Source of the DNA: Mycoplasmatota bacterium
GTDB lineage: Bacteria; Bacillota_I; Bacilli_A; Izemoplasmatales; Hujiaoplasmataceae
Reading direction: 5' to 3'
Assembly: GCA_016342455.1 (NCBI GenBank)
Contig: JAEIOE010000004.1
Coordinates: forward strand, 25,070-89,069
Length of the DNA: 64,000 nt
Every line of letters starts with the position of its first letter. The stretch's first letter is position 1. A program made the position numbers and the translations under genes. The notes beneath the pieces are model-generated. The model saw only the letters and a program-made list of their open reading frames with translations, was not told the origin of the DNA and made no database searches. Of this stretch, positions 36,228-45,659 are shown piece after piece.

Positions 36228-37943
36228 TTATTTAACCGCGGCTACTATTAGATTAATTCCTTCTAAAAGTGCGTCTACTTGAGCAGTGGCTTCTTCTAAA
36301 GAACTACCTATTACTCCAGCATATATTTTTAATTTAGGTTCTGTTCCAGAAGGTCTTAATACAAACCATGATTTATCTTCTAGCACAAACTTCATCACAT
36401 TTGAAACTGGTAAATCTATTGTTTCAACTTCTCCGTTTATATAACGTTTAGACAACTCAAAGTCTTCTTTAACCACAACTTTTTTCCCTAGATAACTAAC
36501 TTGTGAGTTTTCGCGGAAATCATTCATGATTTGTGCAATTTTTTCTTGACCTGTCTTACCAAGTAAATGAATATTTTTTAATCCTTCAAAGTAATATCCA
36601 TATTCTTCGAAGATATCTAATAATTTATCATATAGTGTTTTATTTTGTGTATTTTTGTAGAAAGTAGCTGCTTCAGAAATAAGAAGCATTGCTTGAAGTG
36701 AATCTTTATCTCTCACGAAGTCTTTAACAACGTATCCATAACTTTCTTCATATCCAAAAACAAACTCTCTTTCTTCTTCGTCATCTTCCTCTAAAAATCT
36801 TGCTTGCTCTCCAATAAATTTAAATCCAGTAAGTGTTGAAAACACGTCCATTCCAAAAGACTTGGCAATTGTAGCGCCTAATCCGGATGTAACTACTGTA
36901 TTAAAGACAACACCTTTTTTAGGTAATGTTCCAAGTTTTTTCTTTTCATTTAATAAATAGTAAATCATTAAAGCCCCGGTTTGATTACCGTTTAGATAGA
37001 TATACTTTGAATCATATAAAATACCAATTCCTAGTCTATCAGCATCTGGATCAGTCGCAATTAATAATTCAGCGTTCATTGTATTTCCTAATTCTTCAGC
37101 TAACTCAAATACCGCTGCGTCTTCAGGGTTTGGCAATTTAACGGTAGAGAAGTAAGGATCGTTAACCATTTGTTCCTTAACTGGATGAACGAGATAACCA
37201 CATTCTTCTAACAATCTGACACCTAAATATCCACTTGTTCCATGAAGTGGAGTAAAAACGATATTTAAAGGTTTTTTTAATCCTGGATGTAATGCTACAG
37301 TTTTCACCTTATCAAGGTATGCTTTATCCATTTCTTCGTCTAAGAATTCTACTAAATCATTTGATAATAATTCTGTGAAATCTAATACTTTTATAGAGAA
37401 AAGATCTTTTGTTTCATTTACATAACCAATAATTTCATTCGCATAATCTGGCGTATACTGGCATCCATATTCATCATAGATTTTATAACCATTATAAGCA
37501 GCGGGGTTGTGACTCGCTGTAATAACTATCCCAGCCAAAGCATTTGTTTCTCTTACAGCGAAACTTAACTCAGGTGTTGGTCTTAAATCATGAAATAAAT
37601 AACTTTTAATTCCATAAGCGCCCAATACTCTAGCAGACTCTTTTGAAAACTCTTTAGACATCAATCGATTATCATGAGCAATGACCACTCCTCTTGATAA
37701 TTGATGTTTACCATAAGTTTTCACTAGATACTTCGCTAAGCCATTATTTGCTCTTCTTATTGTGTATATATTTAAACGATTTGTTCCAGCACCTAAAATT
37801 CCTCTCATTCCCCCAGTACCGAATGATAGGTCAGTATAAAACATATCCTCTAATTCTTTGTTTGTCTTTCCAACTAAGTCTTTTTTAACAAAACTATCTA
37901 AGTTCTTATAGTTAAGCCATGTTTCATAAATTTTCTTCCACAT
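36228..37943 (-). CDS. pgm: Phosphoglucomutase/phosphomannomutase
   Basis: A 571-residue alpha-D-phosphohexomutase that links glucose 6-phosphate with glucose 1-phosphate, the substrate of GlgC and product of GlgP in this window. TASHNPAAYNGYKIY near 145 holds the phosphoserine, DPDADRLGIG near 300 binds the metal, GFKFIGEQ and GYEESYGY follow, and RPSGTEPKLKIY near the C-terminus binds the sugar phosphate. Start at the ATG behind AAAGGA. Confidence 0.96.
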   Translation of the reverse strand: MWKKIYETWLNYKNLDSFVKKDLVGKTNKELEDMFYTDLSFGTGGMRGILGAGTNRLNIYTIRRANNGLAKYLVKTYGKHQLSRGVVIAHDNRLMSKEFSKESARVLGAYGIKSYLFHDLRPTPELSFAVRETNALAGIVITASHNPAAYNGYKIYDEYGCQYTPDYANEIIGYVNETKDLFSIKVLDFTELLSNDLVEFLDEEMDKAYLDKVKTVALHPGLKKPLNIVFTPLHGTSGYLGVRLLEECGYLVHPVKEQMVNDPYFSTVKLPNPEDAAVFELAEELGNTMNAELLIATDPDADRLGIGILYDSKYIYLNGNQTGALMIYYLLNEKKKLGTLPKKGVVFNTVVTSGLGATIAKSFGMDVFSTLTGFKFIGEQARFLEEDDEEEREFVFGYEESYGYVVKDFVRDKDSLQAMLLISEAATFYKNTQNKTLYDKLLDIFEEYGYYFEGLKNIHLLGKTGQEKIAQIMNDFRENSQVSYLGKKVVVKEDFELSKRYINGEVETIDLPVSNVMKFVLEDKSWFVLRPSGTEPKLKIYAGVIGSSLEEATAQVDALLEGINLIVAAVK

Positions 37944-37960
37944 AATTTTATCCTTTCATA

Positions 37961-37990
37961 GAAAATACTTTTGAAATGTTTCAAAAGTAT
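37961..37990 (-). terminator. Terminator after the nitroreductase
   Basis: Twelve-base inverted repeat (37965-37976 with 37979-37990), followed on the minus strand by TTTCT. It touches the stop codon of the nitroreductase gene and lies ahead of pgm. Confidence 0.7.
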
Positions 37991-38529
37991 TATCGTATAT
38001 AATCAACTAGATTTTCTTTTCTTTCTGGTGCTTCTATTTCGTCATCCGTAGGATAACCAAAGCAAATAGAAACATCAAATTCATGATTCTTTGGTATTTT
38101 AAGCAAAGAGTTTACATCAGGCTTAGGAGCTTGATGGTATAAATACCTCGTTTGCCCAACTATACAAGATCCAATTCCTAAAGATTTTGCGGCCAAAGCC
38201 ATGTTTTCAGCTACACAACCTGCGTTGATTTCCGAATAACCTTCAATCTTTGAACTGATTACGATAACAGTTGGTGCGTGATAAAAAATATGATAACCTT
38301 CTTCTTTATCAAGACCAATTTTATTCATGCCGTCTACTGCTTGTTTACTGATTTCATCGATCTTATCCTTGTTCGTAATTACAGTAAAATGCCAGTTTTG
38401 ACGATTCTTTGCACTAGGTGCAAACAATCCACACTTAATAATTGTTTGTAACTCTTCTTCTGAGATGGGCTTATCTAAAAAATCTCTAACGCTCCTTCTC
38501 TTCAAAATGGTTTCGACTGTTTGATTCAT
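37990..38529 (-). CDS. Nitroreductase-family flavoprotein
   Basis: A 179-residue FMN-dependent NAD(P)H oxidoreductase. It begins with RRSVRDFLDKPI, has APSAKNRQNWHF near 38 and the flavin-contact AENMALAAKSLGIGSCIVG near 110-128. Substrate unknown. It is the third gene of a unit with the kinase and GDPD-like genes just upstream (10-bp gap). Confidence 0.93.
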   Translation of the reverse strand: MNQTVETILKRRSVRDFLDKPISEEELQTIIKCGLFAPSAKNRQNWHFTVITNKDKIDEISKQAVDGMNKIGLDKEEGYHIFYHAPTVIVISSKIEGYSEINAGCVAENMALAAKSLGIGSCIVGQTRYLYHQAPKPDVNSLLKIPKNHEFDVSICFGYPTDDEIEAPERKENLVDYIR

Positions 38530-38539
38530 AAGAATCCTC

Positions 38540-39427
38540 CTATAAATGAATGAGTTTTTTTATATCCTTATTGCAAGCTTCATAAACCTCTAGTGTTTTG
38601 TCTGCTACAACTTTCCCAAAATTAACAGCTTCTCGCATATTTTTCCCTTGAACTAAATAATAGATAGCTCCTGAGATTAAAGCGTCTCCTGCGCCCATAG
38701 TACTAAGAATGTTTTCTTTTTTATTCGTTTCACTTTGATAAATTTCTTTATTCAAATTGTATGTAATTGGCTCATCAGAATGAGAGACAATGCAGTTTTT
38801 TAATCCTTTATCTAACAACTGCTTTACACCAAAGATTATATCACAATTATCTATTTTTAATAGTGCATTTAATTCATATTGATTAATCTTCAACAAATCA
38901 ATATATGGAAGTACCTTTCTTAAACGAATTACTTTAGACTGTGATACACCATCCACATAAATTTTCTTATGCTTATATCTTTCAATTAGATAACACAAGG
39001 TAACTTCTGATAAATTAGTATCAAATACCAAAGCATCAAAAGATTCGATTACTTCTTCTAAAGGACTGAAATCTTCCGGAAGTAATCCTTCAATATTTTT
39101 CATATCATTAATCGCAACATTTAAATCAGCATTCTTATCGTGTACCGCTAGATAGGTAGATGAAGTAACGTCTCTTTTTAAAGAATGCGAGTAATCAATT
39201 CCTATCATATCCAATTCGCTTTTTTGCATTTTAGCAAAATTATCACTGCCTATTAAAGTAAGAAAACTAACATCAGCTCCAAGATAAAAGAGATTCGTAG
39301 CCATATTCTTAGCTACTCCACCTAATGATATACTTACTTCGCCTATGTTAGATTCACTGTTTAAAAGTGTTTCATGAGATTTACCTATAATATCTATATT
39401 ACAAGCTCCAATTACAAGTACTGTCAT
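38540..39427 (-). CDS. PfkB-family sugar/nucleoside kinase, pseudouridine kinase-like
   Basis: A 295-residue ribokinase-fold kinase. VIGACNIDIIGKS at the N-terminus, SLGGVAKNMATNL near 33 and the catalytic base region STMGAGDALISGA near 245 are present. The GGVAKNMA form and domain order are closest to pseudouridine kinases (PsuK/YeiC). No pseudouridine glycosidase gene lies next to it. Its ATG overlaps the stop of the GDPD-like gene, so they are coupled. Confidence 0.85.
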   Translation of the reverse strand: MTVLVIGACNIDIIGKSHETLLNSESNIGEVSISLGGVAKNMATNLFYLGADVSFLTLIGSDNFAKMQKSELDMIGIDYSHSLKRDVTSSTYLAVHDKNADLNVAINDMKNIEGLLPEDFSPLEEVIESFDALVFDTNLSEVTLCYLIERYKHKKIYVDGVSQSKVIRLRKVLPYIDLLKINQYELNALLKIDNCDIIFGVKQLLDKGLKNCIVSHSDEPITYNLNKEIYQSETNKKENILSTMGAGDALISGAIYYLVQGKNMREAVNFGKVVADKTLEVYEACNKDIKKLIHL

Positions 39428-40146
39428 TCTAAAATATCTGTGAAGATATAATCCACATCATGGATAATTAGTTTTTCAGCTAATTCTTTATCATTCACAA
39501 CTCCAGTACTAACCTTAAGTCCTACTAAATGCATTTCTTTTACAATTTCTTTTGTAACATGATTCGATTCAATATTGATATTAAATCCATTTGTTTTACA
39601 AAAATCAAAATCTTCTTCTTTTACTTTATCAACAGAATAATAAATATTACTGTGGTTCACTTTTTTAGCTAAATGCAATAATTGCTTTTTGTTTTTAGAT
39701 AAAAAATTGGTTTTTTTGACATCATAATAGTCTTCTACATACTCAACAATCTTGTCGACACTTTCATTTTTTATACTATCGCCAAAATTTAAGAATCCTA
39801 TTTTTCTATATGATTTACAAATCGGTAGAAAATCTGTTAGTTTAGGAATAAAAAGATTTGCATCTAAATTAGATGTTTTTCTATCCACTAAAGAGAATTT
39901 CTTTAGTTCATCATAAGTAAAACTTGGAATATATAGATTCAATAAGCCTAGTCTTAATAATGTGTCATCAAAAGTTACAATGATCTCATTATCTCTTGAA
40001 AGATTTAAGTCACAACTGATTCCATAATATGATCTATTTGAAGCTGCTAAAAATGCGAAAATTGTGTTTTCAGTCTCAATTCCGCTTAAACCTTTATTAG
40101 CAACCATACCTTTAAAATATTTGTTAATTTTTATTGTATTCATCAT
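39424..40146 (-). CDS. GDPD-like protein with lost catalytic residues
   Basis: A 240-residue TIM-barrel protein of the glycerophosphodiester phosphodiesterase family. The frame of the family is there (KGLSGIETENTIFAF, then DLNLSRDNEIIVTFDDTLLRL, and the C-terminal GLKVSTGVVN and VDYIFTD). However, the HRG His is Asn17, the first Glu of the E-x-D metal motif is Ser44 and the His of the HD motif is Phe59. It should not hydrolyse phosphodiesters, so it is probably a binding or regulatory pseudoenzyme, or has a new activity. Coupled to the PfkB kinase downstream. Confidence 0.75.
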   Translation of the reverse strand: MMNTIKINKYFKGMVANKGLSGIETENTIFAFLAASNRSYYGISCDLNLSRDNEIIVTFDDTLLRLGLLNLYIPSFTYDELKKFSLVDRKTSNLDANLFIPKLTDFLPICKSYRKIGFLNFGDSIKNESVDKIVEYVEDYYDVKKTNFLSKNKKQLLHLAKKVNHSNIYYSVDKVKEEDFDFCKTNGFNINIESNHVTKEIVKEMHLVGLKVSTGVVNDKELAEKLIIHDVDYIFTDILE

Positions 40147-40259
40147 TTCACGCCTTTTATATAATAATATATAATTATTCTACCATTTAAAAGCTATTTT
40201 ATGAATATGAATTTCAAAAAACCTTCATTTTTGTTAGAATAATGTATAAAGGGGGCTTT

Positions 40260-41033
40260 ATGAAATTAAATAACTTAGGTTTTGACTATTCAAGGCTTGC
40301 AACTTGCACTATTAAAAAGAAAAATAAACTATTAGCTATTGTAATGTTTATCCTAACTGGTAGTTTTTTACCAATGCCTTTGATCTTTACCATTCTTTAT
40401 CTTACTAAATCATCAATCGAAATAAATGGTACTCCAGTGGAATATGGAGAACCTGCATATATTTTATTCTTTTCTACCTTTGTTGGAATCTTTCTAACTC
40501 TTTCTATACTTTTCTTAGCGATTGGAATTTTCAGTTTAATGAGAAAACCAAAAGTCTTTATGGTAATGGATAAAGATACTACTGATTCTAATAGTATATA
40601 TTACATATATGATAGAAATAAAAAAGAAGAAATATATCTAACAGATAAATTCGCTGTCATCTATAATTCTAAGTATAATATCAGTCGTAAAGAAGATGAT
40701 CCTTTACTAATAGAGAAATATTTTAACAATTTTGTGTTTTGGTATCATTTCGATACTGTTGAAGACGCAAAAGTGATACAAAGGAAAAAGAAAACGATAG
40801 TAAAAATTAAAACTCCTACCTATTCAAGATATTCTGGAAGCGTCATAAAAAGATATGCATTTTCAAATAACTTTAATGTAGTTCCTGAAGTAGTTACTGA
40901 ATCTATCAGTTACGCCAGGGCTGGAGCACATAGTTATCAAAGCAGTACTACTTATATATTTGAAGATATTAATCGTTCTCAACGTATAGAAATTCATCCT
41001 GAGATAAAAAAAATACTACACGGTTTAGTCTAA
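40260..41033 (+). CDS. Membrane protein of unknown function
   Basis: About 257 residues. Two membrane helices (about 23-46 and 66-90) are followed by a soluble domain of about 160 residues rich in beta-type sequence and Tyr. No family recognised. I chose the ATG at 40260 for its AAAGGGGG ribosome binding site; an ATG 18 bp upstream is less likely. The last 9 bp overlap the convergent lipoprotein gene, and the last codons form one arm of that gene's terminator. Confidence 0.7.
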   Translation: MKLNNLGFDYSRLATCTIKKKNKLLAIVMFILTGSFLPMPLIFTILYLTKSSIEINGTPVEYGEPAYILFFSTFVGIFLTLSILFLAIGIFSLMRKPKVFMVMDKDTTDSNSIYYIYDRNKKEEIYLTDKFAVIYNSKYNISRKEDDPLLIEKYFNNFVFWYHFDTVEDAKVIQRKKKTIVKIKTPTYSRYSGSVIKRYAFSNNFNVVPEVVTESISYARAGAHSYQSSTTYIFEDINRSQRIEIHPEIKKILHGLV

Positions 41034-41042
41034 ACCGTGTAG
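41007..41042 (-). terminator. Terminator lying inside two overlapping gene ends
   Basis: Perfect 12-bp stem (41016-41027 with 41031-41042, loop GTC), followed on the minus strand by TATTTTTTTTA. It terminates the lipoprotein gene and at the same time encodes the C-terminal residues of the plus-strand gene and of the lipoprotein. Confidence 0.85.
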
Positions 41043-41429
41043 TGCAGCTAATACGCTTGTTCCACCTGTAAATACTTCATCTACTTCTCCATTAACTATT
41101 TTCACAAGAGAAGGTGTTCCTTCTATTGTAATAGCAGCGTTAATGGCAGAAAAACTATCTGCTTGAACAAAATATACAGCATCTACATCTAAGAATTCTA
41201 TTGTATATAGTGCTTCATCTTTTATTGTTTGACAAGCAACACAATTAGATCCATAAAAATACAGATAATATACAGATTCGTCTTGGGTTAATTGCTCATC
41301 TACATCCGTAATCCAATAAGCCGAGAAGCTTAGGTAACTCATCTCTGGATAAGTCATTGTTGTAGTTGTTTCTTCGTCACAAGCCACTAATGAGAACATT
41401 AGCGCAAGCACTAAAATTATTTTTTTCAT
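41025..41429 (-). CDS. Thioredoxin-like lipoprotein
   Basis: A 134-residue secreted lipoprotein. The signal peptide ends in the lipobox LVAC (Cys17), followed by a Thr-rich linker. The thioredoxin-like part has YFYGSNCVACQTIK, a C-x-x-C redox pair, and the cis-Pro region EGTPSLVKI near 108. It would be anchored outside the membrane and could reduce or oxidise surface protein disulfides. It follows the riboflavin transporter gene by 12 bp and may share its transcript. Confidence 0.85.
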   Translation of the reverse strand: MKKIILVLALMFSLVACDEETTTTMTYPEMSYLSFSAYWITDVDEQLTQDESVYYLYFYGSNCVACQTIKDEALYTIEFLDVDAVYFVQADSFSAINAAITIEGTPSLVKIVNGEVDEVFTGGTSVLAALHGLD

Positions 41430-41441
41430 TTTATTACCACC

Positions 41442-42269
41442 TTATAGGTTAGCGCGTAAAATATAAAAGCGCCTCCAAGTTACATTTATTACTAGGGAGT
41501 TAATACCCCACTTAATTATATTAAATAATCCAAAAATTGCAATAACTTCTTTAAAAGACAATTGAATATTATAAACTAAAGGTAAGTTAATATATTGATT
41601 AAATAATACCATTAATACAACGGTTGAAGCAAACCCTATTAATGTTAAAATCAAGATAGAAAAACCTTTTTTTTCTTTATCTAGCGATTTTTTATTTAAA
41701 AATACAGCTGTAGGAGTGATGAATAACATCGTTGCTAAGAAATTTACCATTTCATCCAGCATCGGAATTAATGGCGGAGAGGATGGCATAAAAAAGTGAA
41801 TCACGTTCGTTAACAATGAAACAACAACCGCTGTTTTAAAATCAAACCATAATAAAGTCATAAAGACAATTAAAGCTGATAATTCCACTTTTAAATATGG
41901 TGCAATAGGTATTACTGGGAATCCCATAAGCATTAACACAGAAGCGATTCCTATAATGATACCTAAAAAAGCTATTTTTTTAGTAGACATCACTTTTTTC
42001 TTAGATGTTTTCGTTACTTGTATTTTTCGATAAACTACTAAAAATAGAGAATAAATTAAAAGTATAATCGTATTAAACAAAATTACATCTTTTACTTCAA
42101 TGTCATTATTTCCAAGTAGCAAGCCTACCGTTAATCCCGTGATAATAAATAGTATTGCTGCACCTGAAACAATAATGTGGTTTCTTTTCTCCTTCATATT
42201 TTTTGCTAAGTAGAACATAAATCCTAAAGCAATTAGTAACGAAGTTCCAGCGATGAAATAAATCAACAT
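41442..42269 (-). CDS. ribU: ECF transporter S component for riboflavin, N-terminally extended
   Basis: A 275-residue membrane protein. The part from residue about 95 (KIAFLGIIIGIASVLMLMGF, then KVELSALIVFMTLLW and later NVIHFFMPSSPP) matches RibU, which binds riboflavin for the ECF transporter. About 90 extra N-terminal residues carry two or three additional helices not seen in ordinary RibU of about 190 residues. The FMN riboswitch directly upstream supports the substrate. AGGAGG ribosome binding site. Confidence 0.9.
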   Translation of the reverse strand: MLIYFIAGTSLLIALGFMFYLAKNMKEKRNHIIVSGAAILFIITGLTVGLLLGNNDIEVKDVILFNTIILLIYSLFLVVYRKIQVTKTSKKKVMSTKKIAFLGIIIGIASVLMLMGFPVIPIAPYLKVELSALIVFMTLLWFDFKTAVVVSLLTNVIHFFMPSSPPLIPMLDEMVNFLATMLFITPTAVFLNKKSLDKEKKGFSILILTLIGFASTVVLMVLFNQYINLPLVYNIQLSFKEVIAIFGLFNIIKWGINSLVINVTWRRFYILRANL

Positions 42270-42283
42270 ATTTTTTTCCTCCT

Positions 42284-42441
42284 AAAAATAAAAAAATGCT
42301 CGAACTTCGGGCATCGAATAATACAAAAATGTATTAAAAACTCTCTCATCCAGACTTTACTGTCGGTTTAGGAATTACACCTAATCAGCTATACGCTCGC
42401 GGACTCTTACCGCCGGTAGGGAATTACACCCTGCCCCGAAG
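42284..42441 (-). promoter_or_regulatory. FMN riboswitch with terminator
   Basis: The aptamer (42441-42341) shows the conserved RFN blocks CTTCGGGGCAGGGTG, ATTCCCTACCGGCGGTAAGAG, CCGCGAG, and GGATGAGAGA. The expression platform is a stem (ATGCCCGAA with TTCGAGCAT) followed by TTTTTTT at about 42316-42284. The 5' strand of the terminator is also complementary to the 5' strand of the aptamer base (CTTCGGGGCA), giving a clear switch. FMN should end transcription before ribU. Confidence 0.95.
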
Positions 42442-42481
42442 TTTTATATCACACTAATTATAGTCAAACTATCTTCATTTG

Positions 42482-43117
42482 TCAATTATCTTTACTATTT
42501 TTAGCAACACAGCGAATTAATGAACCATCAAAGCCTTTGATTTTAAGCGGTAAGGCTATAAAATCAACTACTTTTGTCAGTTGATCTAAATTTTTTAAAT
42601 TTTCTACAATTAAGATAGATCTTGATAATAAGTCTTTATGCATATTTAAAAATGCTTCATCTTTATATTTTGGTGAAGGCATATCTAAAGCAATCACTTC
42701 AATATTATTGCTAACTAAAAAATCTATTACATCTTCAGTAAAAACAGGATAGTCGTAATATTTTAGCGTATTTAAATATTTCGAGTGATTTGTCTTTATA
42801 ATCACAATCTTGTAGTCTTTATTGTATTGTTCAATAAGGTCTGAAGTCATAATGACCCCATCTATAATTCTTGGCTGAAGCACGAAAGCTTTACCTATTA
42901 CCTTATTGATGTCGATAGACTCAATACCTTCTTCTATATCCAAAACGTGCTTAGGAGCGTCTATATGAGTTCCTATATGCATATTTGTAGTTATCCTTCT
43001 CATATTGAAGTAATCTTTAGAGAATTCTTTCTCTATCACTTGTTCAAAAGGAATATCTCCAGGATATTCTAAGTAGTTTTTATCTATAAGCACTGTTAAA
43101 TCAATCCATTTTTCCAT
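42482..43117 (-). CDS. Cyclase-family metal-dependent hydrolase (kynurenine formamidase-like)
   Basis: A 211-residue protein that begins MEKWIDLTV and carries the family metal motif HIGTHIDAPKH near residue 52. The family includes kynurenine formamidase and other amide hydrolases; the substrate is unknown, and no tryptophan degradation genes are here. I chose the ATG at 43117 because GGTGAT stands 5 nt before it and a TATAAT is just upstream; a longer reading runs into the glgP region without a ribosome binding site. Confidence 0.85.
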   Translation of the reverse strand: MEKWIDLTVLIDKNYLEYPGDIPFEQVIEKEFSKDYFNMRRITTNMHIGTHIDAPKHVLDIEEGIESIDINKVIGKAFVLQPRIIDGVIMTSDLIEQYNKDYKIVIIKTNHSKYLNTLKYYDYPVFTEDVIDFLVSNNIEVIALDMPSPKYKDEAFLNMHKDLLSRSILIVENLKNLDQLTKVVDFIALPLKIKGFDGSLIRCVAKNSKDN

Positions 43118-43140
43118 AGTATCACCATATCTATTATACC

Positions 43141-43172
43141 AAAAAAGAAAAAGGTTGTTTGCACAACCTTTT
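43141..43172 (-). terminator. Terminator of glgP
   Basis: AAGGTTGT (43151-43158) pairs with ACAACCTT (43163-43170), followed on the minus strand by TTTCTTTTTT. It abuts the glgP stop. Confidence 0.88.
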
Positions 43173-45579
43173 ATTTTTTTAATGGTTTCACATTCCAAAT
43201 CTTATCAGCGTATTCTTGAATTGATCTGTCAGATGAGAAAATTCCACTTTTCCCGATGTTAACAATAGCTTTTTCTGCCCAAGCATGTTTGTCTTTATAT
43301 ACTTCATTTGCTTCAGCGTGTGCTAATTGATAGCCATGGAAATCTTTTAATACAAAGTATCTATCTGTATATACTAAGTTATTGAAAATATCTTTAAATT
43401 CATCTTTGTCTACTTTATCAAAGTATCCATTGATTAGTTGTTCTAACAATCCTCTTATTTCTGGATCGTTATTATAAATCTCTTGTGGATTATAGTCATT
43501 GTTTTTATAAGAGTTTGTAACTTCTTCAGAATTCATTCCAAAGATAAAAATATTGTCATCTTTCACTAATTCATGAATTTCAACATTAGCACCATCTAAG
43601 GTACCAATTGTTAAAGCACCATTCATCATAAATTTCATATTACCCGTTCCTGATGCTTCTTTTGAAGCGGTAGAGATTTGTTCAGACAAATCACAAGCAG
43701 GCATAATCATTTCAGCGTAACTAACATTATAGTTTTCAACGAAGATTACTTTTAAGAAATCATTTGTTTCTGAATCGTTGTTTACTTGTTCTGCTACTGT
43801 ATTAATTAACTTAATGATTTTCTTAGCGAAATAATAAGCTCCTGCAGCTTTCGCTCCGAAGATGAAAGTATGTGGCACATAATTTTTCTTGAATACTGGA
43901 TCTGATTTCAATTTATTGTATACATCCATAATATGGATAGCATTCATTAATTGACGTTTGTATTCATGTAATCTTTTTACTTGAATGTCAAAGATTGAAT
44001 TCGGATCAATTTTAATTTTTTGTTCCCTGTATATTCTTTCTGCAAGTTGTTTTTTCTTAGCTAATTTTACAGCTAAGAATTTTTCTTGAAAATCTTTGTC
44101 TTTTGCATACGCTATAACTTTTTCTAATTCAGAAGGATTGTGTCTGTAACTTGTTCCTATTGTTTCATCTAATAGATTAGAAAGTTCTTTATTTGTATGT
44201 AATAACCATCTTCTATGAGTAATACCGTTTGTAACATTGACAAACTTTTCAGGGTACACTTCATACCAGTTTTTCATCTCTATATTTTTCAGTATTTCAG
44301 TATGAAGTTTTGCAACTCCATTTACTGATGAACTAGCTACAACACAAAGATGCGCCATTTTAACAACACCATCATTAATTATAGATAACTCATTGATGAA
44401 ATCAGATCTTTCATAACCATATTTTTCTAATAATTCTAAACAGAAACGACGGTTGATTTCTTCAATCAACTGATAAATTCTAGGAAGTAATGGTTTCATA
44501 ATATCGATAGGCCATTTTTCTAAGGCTTCTGCTAAAATTGTATGATTGGTATAAGCTACTGATTTTTTTGTTATTTCCCAAGCTTCATCCCATTCGAAAT
44601 GATGATCGTCTAGCAATATTCTCATTAACTCCGGAATGATTAGGGTTGGATGCGTGTCATTAATATGGAAGATGACATAGTCTGGTAAATTTTTAAGTGT
44701 TCCATATCTTATGAAATGCTTATTTGTTACACTTCTCACTCCAGCTGCAGAAAAGAAGTATTGTTGTTTTAATCTCAATTGTTTACCTTCATAAGTTGTA
44801 TCATCTGGATAAAGAATACCAGAAATCTTTTGAAGTTCTGTTTCATAAAGAAAAGCACTTTTACCTTCTGGATACTTTTTAGAAGGTTCTGCATTCCATA
44901 ATCTTAAATTATTTACAATTTGATTTGAGTCTCCAACGATAGGAACATCATAAGGCACAGCTCTTATGTATTCACTCGGGTGATAGACGAAGCCATCTTC
45001 ATAATCAATATGTCCAAAGAATGGAATATCGATTGCTAATTCTTCTCTTCTAATTTCCCAAACGTAACCATCACTTAACCAGTTATCGGGTCTTTCTTGT
45101 TGGTATCCATTTTTAATTTTTTGACGGAATAACCCATAACGGTATCGAATACAGTTTCCGTATCCAGGAATACCAAGTGATGCCATTGAATCTAAGTAGC
45201 AAGCAGCTAGTCTTCCCAAGCCACCATTCCCTAGTCCAGGATCAGATTCATAATGCTCTACTTCATTTAGATCATAACCATATTCTAAAAAAGCTTCTTC
45301 GACTACATCTCTAACACCTAAATTCATTAAGTTGTTAGTAATGAGTCTTCCCATTAAAAATTCCATAGAAAAATAATAGACTTTTTTTTGGTCTTTCTTC
45401 TTTAGAAGATTGTTTGTATAAATCCAATCTTTCGAGATTTCTTCTTTCACAAGCGTTCCTAATATATTATATCTTTCTCTAATGGTAGAGTTTCCTATTT
45501 CTTTTAAGTATGTATCTTTTATACGTTTCTTAAACGCTTTCGAAAAGCTATCTTTCGATTTAAATACTCCAGTTCTCAT
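43171..45579 (-). CDS. glgP: Glycogen phosphorylase
   Basis: An 802-residue PLP enzyme that releases glucose 1-phosphate from glycogen. GNGGLGRLAACYLDS near 115, HINDTHPTL near 325 and the PLP-lysine region KEASGTGNMKFMMNGA near 645 are present. It has its own GAGGTGG ribosome binding site and is separated from the glgD-glgA fusion by a terminator, so breakdown can be regulated apart from synthesis. Confidence 0.97.
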   Translation of the reverse strand: MRTGVFKSKDSFSKAFKKRIKDTYLKEIGNSTIRERYNILGTLVKEEISKDWIYTNNLLKKKDQKKVYYFSMEFLMGRLITNNLMNLGVRDVVEEAFLEYGYDLNEVEHYESDPGLGNGGLGRLAACYLDSMASLGIPGYGNCIRYRYGLFRQKIKNGYQQERPDNWLSDGYVWEIRREELAIDIPFFGHIDYEDGFVYHPSEYIRAVPYDVPIVGDSNQIVNNLRLWNAEPSKKYPEGKSAFLYETELQKISGILYPDDTTYEGKQLRLKQQYFFSAAGVRSVTNKHFIRYGTLKNLPDYVIFHINDTHPTLIIPELMRILLDDHHFEWDEAWEITKKSVAYTNHTILAEALEKWPIDIMKPLLPRIYQLIEEINRRFCLELLEKYGYERSDFINELSIINDGVVKMAHLCVVASSSVNGVAKLHTEILKNIEMKNWYEVYPEKFVNVTNGITHRRWLLHTNKELSNLLDETIGTSYRHNPSELEKVIAYAKDKDFQEKFLAVKLAKKKQLAERIYREQKIKIDPNSIFDIQVKRLHEYKRQLMNAIHIMDVYNKLKSDPVFKKNYVPHTFIFGAKAAGAYYFAKKIIKLINTVAEQVNNDSETNDFLKVIFVENYNVSYAEMIMPACDLSEQISTASKEASGTGNMKFMMNGALTIGTLDGANVEIHELVKDDNIFIFGMNSEEVTNSYKNNDYNPQEIYNNDPEIRGLLEQLINGYFDKVDKDEFKDIFNNLVYTDRYFVLKDFHGYQLAHAEANEVYKDKHAWAEKAIVNIGKSGIFSSDRSIQEYADKIWNVKPLKK

Positions 45580-45614
45580 ATTTCCACCTCACATGCTAAT
45601 TATATCATTTATTT

Positions 45615-45653
45615 GATTAAAGAAAACGGATAACCCAGTGTGTATCCGTTTTC
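45615..45653 (-). terminator. Terminator of the glycogen synthesis operon
   Basis: Eleven-base perfect stem (45622-45632 with 45643-45653), followed on the minus strand by TTTAATC-type T-rich sequence, directly behind the fusion gene. Confidence 0.8.
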
Positions 45654-45659
45654 AGTTTC

